DNA from: Blepharisma stoltei
Lineage: Eukaryota > Ciliophora > Heterotrichea > Heterotrichida > Blepharismidae
Reading direction: 5' to 3'
NCBI GenBank assembly: GCA_914767885.1
Contig: CAJZBQ010000039.1
Span: 620,001 to 684,000, forward strand
DNA length: 64,000 bases
Shown: positions 55,818-64,000 of the stretch, piece by piece
How positions within the stretch are numbered: position 1 is the first letter of the stretch
How the letters are laid out: each line of letters begins with the position of its first letter
Notes under the pieces: generated by a model
What the model was told of the DNA's origin: nothing
The model's database searches: none
What the model saw: only the letters and a program-made list of their open reading frames with translations
Position numbers and translations under genes: made by a program

Positions 55818-55893
55818 TTTAATTTATAAAATTTCTAGAATTACTCATCATTTGTATTATATTCCTTATAATTACTAATCCAATCCTATAAAA

Positions 55894-56745
55894 ATGTCTC
55901 TTGAAGTATGTCTTCACCCTTTGGTTCTGATGAACATCTCTGACCATTTCACCCGTGCGTTTGCAAATAAAGGTTCTCCTCAAAGAGTGATAGGGATTCT
56001 AGTAGGAACAGTGTCAGGCAGAAACATCCAAATCCAAAACTCCTTCGAAGCTCTCTGGACTTCTGCAGGCGAAAACACCAAGCTTGACACAGAATTTATT
56101 GAAAAAAAGCTCAGCATGCTCCTTGAAATTTTCCCAAACTACGAATTTCTAGGATGGTACTCAACTGGCAAGCTTCATGAAAGAGACATGCTGATTCAGC
56201 GCAGCCTAGTGAATTTCAATGAAAATCCTCTTTATCTTGTCTTAAATACAGTAGACCCACCTCCAAAAGAGTCTGAAGACCTCCCAGTTGAGCTTTATGA
56301 GTCACATGTCCAAGTGATGGAAAACCAAACTAATTATCAATTTAAGCAGCTTACATATACAATAGAGACAACTGACCCAGAACGTATTGCAGTTGACTAT
56401 GTGTCTAGAGCAGGGGCTGCCACTGGGGAATTTTCTGAATATTCCTCAAATTTAATGACTTTTTTAAGTGCTATGAGACTTTTCAAAAAAAGGCTTCTAA
56501 AACTCGTAGAAATGGTAGCAGGAAATTCTGATGTCCAAAAAGACCACAAACTTATGAGGAAATTAAATGAAATTTGTAATAGAATCCCAGTTGCGCCTTT
56601 TGATAGGCTTAAAGATGATTTCAATCAAGAAATCAGTGAAGAGCTGATGACGACTTATATGGCTGCGATGTCAAAAGGGTCTTCCCACACTTCAGAGCTG
56701 CTTGAAAGGTTCGATTTTATCGCGATGAGTAGAGATTTAGATTAA
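55894..56745 (+). CDS. CSN6: COP9 signalosome subunit 6 (MPN domain)
   Basis: 283 aa, uninterrupted. The MPN domain (residues 4-130) starts VCLHPLVLMNISDHFTRAFA and has VIGILVGTVSGRNIQIQNSF and FLGWYSTGKLHERD. It lacks the metal-binding EXnHxHxxxxxxxD motif, as expected for the non-catalytic MPN of CSN6. The segment FKQLTYTIETTDPERIAVDY followed by VSRAG is the typical CSN6 middle region. CSN6 pairs with CSN5 in the complex that removes Nedd8 from cullins. eIF3f is the nearest alternative; the HPLVxxNISDH and ERIxVDxVxR signatures favour CSN6. Four bases separate it from the next start. Confidence 0.9.
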   Translation: MSLEVCLHPLVLMNISDHFTRAFANKGSPQRVIGILVGTVSGRNIQIQNSFEALWTSAGENTKLDTEFIEKKLSMLLEIFPNYEFLGWYSTGKLHERDMLIQRSLVNFNENPLYLVLNTVDPPPKESEDLPVELYESHVQVMENQTNYQFKQLTYTIETTDPERIAVDYVSRAGAATGEFSEYSSNLMTFLSAMRLFKKRLLKLVEMVAGNSDVQKDHKLMRKLNEICNRIPVAPFDRLKDDFNQEISEELMTTYMAAMSKGSSHTSELLERFDFIAMSRDLD

Positions 56746-56749
56746 TTAA

Positions 56750-58146
56750 ATGGAAGATAACGCTAAGCCCAATCTAAATGATTTAATTGATAAAGCAATT
56801 AAATTCACCCGAGTTAGTTTTTCTCCTTCACAAGATAAAGTTTCTCCGGAAATAAAGCTGCTTCAAAATAACAAGAGATTTTGCAGAAAAAGATTTCAAA
56901 TTTCCCCGAAGCCATATAAGCCTATGTATGACCAGCAAAGCCATAGGATTGGGGTCCTTCATACACTTCCTCAAAAACGAGGAAGTAATGGATTTTTGAA
57001 TATTTTGAAGCAAAAAAAAACGATTCAGACGATATCCAATAGAAATTCACCGGCTGCGACACCTATGATTAGCCCAAAAAATAGAGTTAAAACTAGGCAT
57101 CAGATATGGCAGATAATATAAAAAATCATATATAGAAAAATAGGTGAGAGTTGTTTTATTTTGATAAATCAAAAAAAAAAGATATTTTTATTAGAAAATT
57201 TAATCAAAAATGCATAAAATCTACGTCAAATAGAAACAGTCCAATATCTGCTCCAAAAGGCACAATTTTAAGCCCAAAAAATGCAAAGCATTTGAAATCA
57301 TTATCACTAGGATATTTAGGATTAAGCTGTAGTCAATGTACATGTGACAAAATATGCACGTGTGGAAGACGAGAATTATAGCCCATACCTCTATATAGAT
57401 TTCTCTTTATAAAGCAAAATGCAAAAGAAAGTTGATTAGCCAAGATTGACTCTCTTAAAGGGACTAACTGGATCTCTATCCAATAAAATTTGAAGTTTAA
57501 TTAGAAATGGCTGAATACTTGGTGAAGTAAGATATTTATTAGGGCTACTTGTCTAAAGGGTATCTTAAATTTAAAATTAATTTAATAATAAAGCTATTTA
57601 AACACTTTGGCGCGCTTACTTGTCAACTTTGCTCACATTTGTCCTAGTATAGAGATCCAGTTCGTCCCTTTAATAGAGTTTGTCTTGGTCTCTCGACTTT
57701 CTTTTACAATTTTTCTATAAAGAAATCTATATAGAGGTATGGGCTATAGTATACCCTGAGCTTCCTTTTAGCTCAAGCCATCCCGAAGTTAGCAGAGAAG
57801 AAGGGTTTGCTAAAATTTTTGGTAAAACCGACTCCCCAGATGACGACTCCACTTTCTACTGGAAATTTGCCATCTGAGAACTATCTCCCCAGTTGACATC
57901 GAGAAAGCCCAAGCCAAAATGAGGCTTGGGTATGTAGAGCATCATAGTGATGAAGACTCCTTATCCTCTGTGCTTAAAAACATTGACAGCTTGCATATTG
58001 AAAATAAAGTCTTAAAAAGAAGGACTTCAGATATTTTTGGAAAAATAAAAAAAGAGTATGAGAAATGTAAACGGTTGATTCCTGAAAAAGAAACTTTGAC
58101 TACACAATTATCAAGATTAAAACAGTTTACTGACCTATATAATTAG
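56750..58146 (+). CDS. Unknown protein with two germline insertions and a frame break
   Basis: Starts at 56750 (MEDNAKPNLNDLIDKAIKFT), four bases after the CSN6 stop. Two related segments contain SNRNSPxxxP...SPKN (near residues 95-115 and 140-165), and a Cys cluster CSQCTCDKICTCG precedes the 370-bp IES. After it the frame gives VYPELPFSSSHPEVSREEGF and FYWKFAI, then must shift near 57875-57882 to read ISPVDIEKAQAKMRLGYVEH and a final coiled coil (KKEYEKCKRLIPEKETLTTQ). The shift is either a sequencing or true indel or a GC-richer IES of about 60-90 bp. Family not recognised. Confidence 0.6.
57121..57158. other. Short IES, about 38 bp
   Basis: A stop interrupts RHQIWQII. TA-to-TA removal (57119-57120, 57157-57158) continues as YFDKSKKKDIFIRKFNQK. 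Other TA pairs also fit. Confidence 0.55.
57379..57748. mobile_element. IES, 370 bp, with 30-36-bp terminal inverted repeats
   Basis: TA at 57377-57378 and 57747-57748. Left TAGCCCATACCTCTATATAG then ATTTCTCTTTATAAAG; right is its mirror (CTTTATAAAGAAATCTATAT then AGAGGTATGGGCTA). Removal joins CTCGRREL to VYPELPFSSSHPE. Confidence 0.85.
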
Positions 58147-58178
58147 CTAAATCGTAAATTAATGTGTATTTAGTTTTG

Positions 58179-61100
58179 CTATATTATTTTATTTTCCCTT
58201 AGCCAATTTTCTATAAACTTTTTGTCTTTGCTGATCAGATTATCATGATCAATAGTCACAACTCTGCAGCGTTTTTCTAAATGTGCTTTATGTCTCAAAA
58301 ATGTACCTCTGAAGTCTTGTCCATTAAATAGCAATATTTCTCTAGTTACAGGCCAAATAGTAGTTTTCAATGCTGGGATGTGATATGGGCTCCAAACTTT
58401 TTCGACCTCTATATTTTTTTTTGCAATTATTTTAAAATCTCATTGAAGAATTTGGTCTAAATTACTTATTCCCTTCGGAAAAATCCCAAAATCCTTAATT
58501 GGGTCAATAAAAGTATTTAATTCTCGCAATGGGTTATTAAGCTTCATTCTTATAGAAAACCGGTTTTCATCAAAATAGTTGCATAGGTTCAGCAGATAGA
58601 GATTAAAATCAGCCTTGCCAGGCAAGGAATTGAAGTCTTCAATTGCTTTTTCAATGATTTCTGGTGGGGCGTTAAAGCTTATTAGACCCCATATTCATTG
58701 AATATAAGTGTTTTTAGATGGAAATTGATAATTCAGGTTATAAACTTCTTGGGAAAGGGTTGAAATTAAGGTTTTGGCCCACTCGTTGTGCTGAAGGCCT
58801 AGCTCGCCAATTCCTCTTGCTAGCATTGGTGCATCATCTAAATATGTTTTAGGATTTCTCATAACTTTTTTTGATATAGATTTAAACAGCCTTTCGTCGC
58901 TTATTCCTTTTCTTGTAAAAGCTTTAGCTATAGACCGCAGTTCATCGTAATGCAAAGTGCTTCCAAAACTATCTAATATAACGTGAAATGGCTCATTTTC
59001 TGCAATCATTGCAATTTCTGATAATGTTTCTAAGGCTTCTACTTTTTCTTTAATGCCGAGTGGCGCGCTGAGATTTGCCAGTTTGTTTGTGCAAGCTAAT
59101 AAAAATTCGTTAGCAAGCTTTTCATGAGGGCCTTTATAGTTTGCTGGGAAAATTTTGATAATTTCTAGCAGTGTTTCATATTCATAATCTTTTAAATTAG
59201 TAACAACCTCTTTTACTTCAAAAATAAAATCTTCTTCATCCTCTGCTCCCTTTCTCATCCAATATAAATTAAGCTTAAGATTACGCTGGTATTTAAAGTC
59301 CCGACTTCGTCCGAGGAAGCATTCTACGGTTTCCCGTATGGTGGCAGAGCGTTCACCAAGCCTGGGCCGAAACCCCCGGCTTCTCGGTAGAGGTAAAGGT
59401 CAAGGGACGTGTTATACCGTCTTTGCTGACCGCCTCCATTTCCAACTTGGATCGTCGCCTAAGTTTACGCCAACACTGTCGCGTCGTCCGCCAGATCTGC
59501 CCATTGAAGGGCACCTTTTAACTGGACAGACTCCCGTTTTGTTGTCTAGCTTGCCTTCCCCTCTTTTCCGGTCATCCCGAGAAAGAACTCAACAGCTTTC
59601 GCCATTCGGGGCAAGCCACAAAAGCAGCTTAGGCAGGTAAGTCGCCCTGCCTCATTTCGGGCACTCACTGGGCTGAGCGCTGCTGGCAAAAAGAAGTCGC
59701 GAGTAACTGCCCATGGGTTTTGTCACAGAAACAGCGGTCTCCGTGCTTAGACCTCTCGCCTCGAGTCCAAAACATTGTTGGGCCAACTCCCGGCTCCAAA
59801 AACCATGCCCGGATATACATGGGTAACCACCACTGAGAGGGTGGGTCGGTCGCCGTCCGCCATTTATGTATATCCTTTCTCATCCAATATAAATACTCAA
59901 TTACTTTATTCGACACATATTTAAAAGAGTGTTTTGTATCAATAGTAAAAACCCTTTGTAAAATATGATTATAAAGTTCCCTAGGTATCTCATCAAGGCT
60001 TGCTGCAATACGTATTAAAGCAGAAACGTCATTAGCGTCCTTATGAATTTCAAGCAATTTTAAGGCTAAGGATGGGTCAAGAATTTTCAATTTTGCCATC
60101 ATACTGCCTAAAAATAGCCCTTTGTGTTCTTTCATAAAAGAGTCATCAGCAATATTAAATAAAGCTGCTAAAAATTCCTTCATTTGTGGTAGTAAACCTT
60201 TCCTATATATTGTGTTAAAAAAATCAAAATAGCTCATATCGAAAGCTTCATGGTCAATTATTCGATGAACATCTTGCGGATTAAGTTTGCTTATCAATTT
60301 TTTAACATCTTCTATATCAGAATTCGCATTCACAAATTTCATACATTGAGCTTGGCTAATACCAAATGGGCTATTATCTAAAACACTGAACATCTCATTT
60401 ATCGCTTTTAAAGAAATTTCTCCTTTTGTTCTATCAAATACTGTGTCTACGCTGGATTTTGTTATTCTTTTTGTTCTGATAATTTTTCCGAAAAAGTTTT
60501 CATTCCCCTTAGAGATCAGTACCAAATGATAAAGCCCGTACCAAGGGTTCTCCTCGTCCCAATAGTCACTTATTACTTGCATAGCATGTCTAATGGCTGG
60601 GGTTAGTTTTTTTATGATGACTGCTTCTACGTTCTTGTTAGTAAAAGCTTTGATAAATTTCACAGCGTTTTCCTTACTATCAATATATTGAATAAATATT
60701 TCATTGATAAATTTAACTAATTCTTGCAGAGATTCTGCTTCAGAAGAAAGGGGAAATTCTCTCATAACGCTAACAAGATCAATATTCTCTGCAAATGAAG
60801 CTCCTTGAATATGATCTTTAAGCCTGTCAAACTTATTGTGTATATATAAATTGATATCAAATTCTGGGTCCAGCTCTGAAAGACCAAGCATCATTTTCAT
60901 AAAATCTATTGTATTAGGCATCGATTTCAATGTTTTTCTAAACATATCTAAAAAAGAGTCTGGAACCGTATTTGTCATCTTGCTTAGATTTTTGCAAAGA
61001 TATGCAATTTTAATAGGACCCTGCGTACTATAATCATTTTCAAGTATTTTATCAATTAATAGCTGTGGTACGCCTTTTCCTGTATTAGCACAAAACTTCT

Positions 61101-62214
61101 CTAGGGCAAACATAATATCTGAGAACTCTTTATGAAAAAAATGAGGGTATTTAGCAGGCATCTGCTCTAAAGCATCCATACATATCCCAAACAGTGGAGT
61201 GTTACAGTATATTAGAATTTTAATACAAATTTGTCATTCAAAACTTATATTTAAGCTGAATTATATAGAAAAATAATTAAATTGACATACATTTTTTTAC
61301 TTCTAGAAAAAAATTCCAATAATTTTATGAGCTTTTTTTTTCTGACTTCTTTTGGATTTCTTATCAAGTAATTTTGCATTTTTTCTATTGTTTTTCATGC
61401 CGCACCTTCTGGGTAAACTGCATTTATATCTAATAAAACTGAAAATAAATCAACCACTTTATGCGCCCCTATTTCAGAATACTCTTGCTGCTGTATTTTA
61501 TCAAAAAGTATATCAGCAATTTCATTAAAGTAACAGTGCCTACACATTGCTAGACCAATTATGAATTGACTAATATCACTTCATTGAAGCCCGTTATCTT
61601 CTTCTTTCAATAAATCTAAAGCCACTTTATCTAGCACTTTGCTGCTTCTTCCCAAAATACTTCAATCAAAAAATGCACTCGCAATCCAAGTCTCATCCAA
61701 TCTTCCAGAGCTAGCAAATTCGGCAACCCTATCAAAAATTCTGCTTTCATGGTTGCCAAGCTCTCCCGAATTGGTCGCTCTAATTCTCCATCATTTAATT
61801 ATTAATTTAAATTATTTTTTTAAAAATGTTTTAGAATAAAAATTTATAAAAATAATATTTATTAAATAGATAAGTAAGAAAATAGCCAATATCACTAACT
61901 TCATTAGAACTTAATTTTTCATAATTGGACCGTACATTTTCAATCATATTGAAATATGTGCTATTTCTCAAAGATTCTCTTTTAAGCTGCTTTTCTAGGA
62001 TGAATTTTCCTAAATGCTTTAATGCTAAAGTGTGGATTGATAGGTCATCTTTAGTTCCAACAATTCTGAAAATACTGCTATGATCTTTGGCTTTAATAAT
62101 TTGGTTTTGGATGTCATCAATCTCAACCATTGTGAGGTCGCTGAAACATCTAACACTTGAAGGAAACCAAGGTTTTCTAGAAAAGAAAGGAGAGAACTTT
62201 AAGAGGCGAATCAT
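58179..62214 (-). CDS. RAP-domain mitochondrial RNA-related protein
   Basis: 1115 aa after removing two short IESs and a retroposon (exact codon number). The N-terminus MIRLLKFSPFFSRKPWFPSS is basic and hydroxylated without acidic residues: a mitochondrial presequence. The body is a long helical-repeat region of about 1000 residues. The C-terminal 60 residues (VTREILLFNGQDFRGTFLRH, HLEKRCRVVTIDHDNL) fit a RAP domain, found in FASTK and protist OPR/RAP proteins that process organelle RNA. Exons: 61839-62214, 61280-61801, 59874-61253 and 58179-59248 with one copy of the duplicated site. The function is inferred from the family. Confidence 0.82.
59249..59873 (-). mobile_element. SINE-like retroposon with 21-bp target duplication
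   Basis: CCTTTCTCATCCAATATAAA followed by T is repeated exactly at 59249-59269 and 59874-59894. On the minus strand the body begins ATATACATAAATGGCG, pairs with CCATGTATAT, then has CCGGGCATGGTTTTTGG. The tail near 59270-59283 (minus strand TAATCTTAAGCTTA) is A/T-rich. GC-rich body of 604 bp. The duplication contains TATA, and removing 625 bp restores LYWMRKGAEDEEDF. Confidence 0.92.
61254..61279. other. Very short IES, about 26 bp
   Basis: The RAP-gene frame shifts between KKMYVNL and NISFEWQICIKILIY. TA-to-TA removal (61252-61253, 61278-61279) of 26 nt repairs it; no 15-16-nt GT/AG intron does. The exact TA pair is not unique. Confidence 0.55.
61802..61838. other. Short IES, about 37 bp
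   Basis: TA-bounded, almost only A/T. Joins YYFYKFL to IKWWRIRATNSGELG in the RAP gene. Confidence 0.65.
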
Positions 62215-62838
62215 GGCCTTAAAATAAATGGAATTTTTAGTTAAATTAGCTATGCTTTTGTCTTGATTAGATTAAAGCTAGAATGGGTTTTCGGGGTTTA
62301 TTTCAGTCCCTCTCCGCCTTCACCGACTTCAGGCTTCCTGCTCTAAGCATCTGGCTGCATTTAGGCCCTTTTCTGTTGACGTCACCAAAAAATGGAAATG
62401 CCAGAATCTCTTAGAGAGGCGCACCAGGCACTTCTTTGGACAACTCTTAGTAGTCGGCACCATCTGTCCGGAAATGAGAGATAGGATGCGATCCCAAATC
62501 CTTTTTCAGATCTTTTTCCCTTCACATCTAAAAGTGTGGAGTTATCTTGCGGACCATGGCCTAATTGTCTATGGGTCAGGGTAAAAACTCTGTCGTAGTA
62601 TCTAAAATAGGAAAAATTCACCCAGAGACAAAGTTCCAGTCCCCTCCCTCTTAAACCCACAGCTATAGCAGAATGGCGTCTTGGATAAGTCACCATTTTA
62701 TTTGTGTTGATTTTGTCTGGAAGATATAAATATTTCTATTATAATTAATGAAAAATATTTTTGTATATGGAAAGGTATAAATTTTGCTTTTAAATAGCGT
62801 AGGGGTTGAATTGATACGCGATAAAAACAGCCCACGAT
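62215..62838. other. Intergenic filled by a retroposon
   Basis: Between the start of the RAP gene and the stop of the right-edge gene (both minus). The retroposon occupies 62264-62710; the rest is AT-rich. Confidence 0.7.
62264..62710 (-). mobile_element. SINE-like retroposon, 447 bp, intergenic
   Basis: Minus-strand head CACAAATAAAATGGTGAC; end GGGACTGAAATAAACCCC; tail CTTTAATCTAATCAA. TTTTGTCT flanks it (62256-62263 and 62711-62718). Its 3' part matches the element at 35587-36055 and its head matches the tandem at 21937. Confidence 0.82.
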
Positions 62839-64000
62839 TTAATTCAACAATTTTAGAGCCAAGACTTTGATTAGGCTTGCCAATAGTCCGAAATGTTTTT
62901 CTAAGATCTCTAGTCATGCCTTCTTTATAGCACACCCTTCTTGGTTGCTCGCCATTAAATACCCCCTCCCTATGTCACTCACCCCCTGACGGTCCTGAAA
63001 ATTTTAAATGTTAAAATATTATTTGACAAGTCCCTCTCAAATATTTTAACTTGTCAAATTAATATTTAACATTTAAAATATTAGGGACCGTTAGGGGATG
63101 GGTGATATGGGGAAGGGGTGCTCAAAGCTGATCCAAAACGGGGTGTAAGCTATACTGATTTTTGAAATAATGGTGTTTCGACGTGGATCAGCTCTAGCAG
63201 CAAATGTCTGTGGTGTTTTTGGAGATGTAGGCGATGAAGGCATTTTTGGCTCTGAAAGCAGTGGAGTACTTGCATGCGAGCTTGGTTGTAGCGAAAATCT
63301 AGATACAGATTTTCTGGGTTTTTTTAGAATTTCTTGCAATTCTGATTTTAGCTTTAAAATAGTTTTATCACTTTGGATTAAAATTTTGTTTTTTTCTATT
63401 ATATCGGCCTCAAGTCTTTTTACTTCTTCTTTGCATAAATAATTGGCTTCTTTACTAGATAAGACCGTTGTCCTTAATTTCTGTTGACTACTTTCATTTT
63501 CAATTTTTTTAATTTCTTCTTCTAATAATTTTCTATTTCCAATAGTCTCATCCAATTCTACCCTCAAGTTTTTGACGCTTTCTTTCATGATCTGCTCTTC
63601 AGAATTTTCAATTTCAAACTCTTTTTCTTTTAATTCTTGATTTTTCTCTTTAAGTTTTTCTTCAAGTTTCGATATAATGATATTTTTATTTTCAATAAAA
63701 TCTTCTAATTCCTTTAATTTTTGTTTCATTTTGTCAACGGAATTAAGACTCTGCGTGATCTTTGAATATGCAGAATTTATGCTGGTCCTTTCCTCTTCTA
63801 ACCTAACAATAAGGTCTAGGTAATTCTGGTTTTGGTTTTCGACTTGGATTGCTTTTTTCATTAAGAATTGAACATTTGGATTTAGTGTTTTAGAGGATTC
63901 TGAAGGAATCCTCAAATTTGAATACTCAAGAGATTTTTTCTTTGAAGCTAAAATTTTGTTTTCTTCAGATAATTCTTCAAATCTTTTTATTAAATTTTTG
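62839..64000 (-). CDS. Coiled-coil protein, N-terminus beyond window
   Basis: The frame is open from the right edge. It is mostly coiled coil (KQKLKELEDFIENKNIIISK, EKLKEKNQELKEKEFEIENS), then a Ser/Pro-rich basic linker (RKSVSRFSLQPSSHASTPLL, PTSPKTPQTFAARADPRRNT). A hairpin IES (62962-63147) interrupts it after ISIAY. After removal the C-terminus is a helix LMASNQEGCAIKKAWLEILE, with TGA read as W, ending at 62839. SP/TP sites suggest regulation by proline-directed kinases. It could be a cytoskeletal or centrosomal protein; the family is not recognised. Confidence 0.75.
62962..63147. mobile_element. Hairpin IES, 186 bp
   Basis: TA at 62960-62961 and 63146-63147. Long imperfect inverted arms: CCCCTCCCTATGTCACTCAC, CCCCTGACGGTCCTGA on the left; on the minus strand CCCCTTCCCCATATCACCCA, TCCCCTAACGGTCCCTAA on the right; then complementary TTTAAATGTTAAAATATTAT-type arms. 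Removal restores ISIAY to LMASNQEGCAIK. Confidence 0.82.

Noticed and set aside
59338-59640. Plus-strand 100-aa frame MVAERSPSLGRN
   Set aside because: It is inside the retroposon at 59249-59873, bounded by a 21-bp target duplication, with Pro/Arg/Ser-rich composition typical of random GC-rich frames.
62382-62935. Minus-strand frames of 81 and 104 aa
   Set aside because: The first is retroposon sequence; the second is an off-frame reading of the C-terminal exon of the right-edge coiled-coil gene.

Overview
The window reads as germline (micronuclear) DNA of a heterotrich ciliate, most probably Blepharisma. That name is inferred from four sequence signs. TGA is read as tryptophan throughout, and every clear gene ends in TAA or TAG. 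All ten introns I could place are 15 or 16 nt with GT/AG ends. The DNA is very AT-rich. Most genes are interrupted by segments bounded by a TA at each end, and removing them with one TA kept rebuilds one open frame. These are internal eliminated sequences (IESs). I placed about 30. For almost every gene, the exon lengths after removing introns and IESs add up to a whole number of codons.

There are about 27 protein genes on both strands. From left to right they are: a NEK-like kinase (1-3228, minus, runs off the window); its kinase-dead tandem paralogue with long SLF/SFFV repeats (3747-8568, minus); a SET-domain methyltransferase (8684-10984); a coiled-coil protein; a PTEN-like phosphatase; a C2/coiled-coil/GAR-domain protein; a SAM-domain protein; a SAPS-type phosphatase regulator; an acid-lipase-like hydrolase; a cyclic-nucleotide-binding K+ channel; a C2/LisH-like protein; an unknown protein; a small MGCC protein; ENY2/Sus1; a proline-rich zinc-finger protein; an XMAP215/ch-TOG homologue (38134-45033); a B-box/coiled-coil/kelch protein; a BTB protein; a CDPK; an Arf-like GTPase; an RRM protein; an RS-like protein; a Rab GTPase; COP9 subunit 6; an unknown protein with a frame break; a RAP-domain mitochondrial protein; and a coiled-coil protein at the right edge. 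Several suit a cell rich in cilia and microtubules (NEK, GAR, XMAP215, C2/LisH).

The mobile fraction has layers. (1) A MITE family with TA target duplications and GTTCACTCACGGAGGG-type ends is found whole in five genes and in at least four intergenic spots. (2) Three or more related SINE-like retroposons of 340-600 bp have 8-21 bp target duplications, A/T-rich pentamer tails and a 5' stem that covaries between copies. (3) Foldback and palindromic elements include a 239-bp near-perfect palindrome inside a MITE and a 1.3-kb foldback IES. (4) Two elements carry arrays of a GGCCTA-plus-T-tract repeat. (5) There are many ordinary AT-rich IESs, some only 26-33 bp long. Retroposons sit inside IESs and palindromes inside MITEs, so the order of insertion can partly be read. 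No rRNA, tRNA or CRISPR array was recognised.
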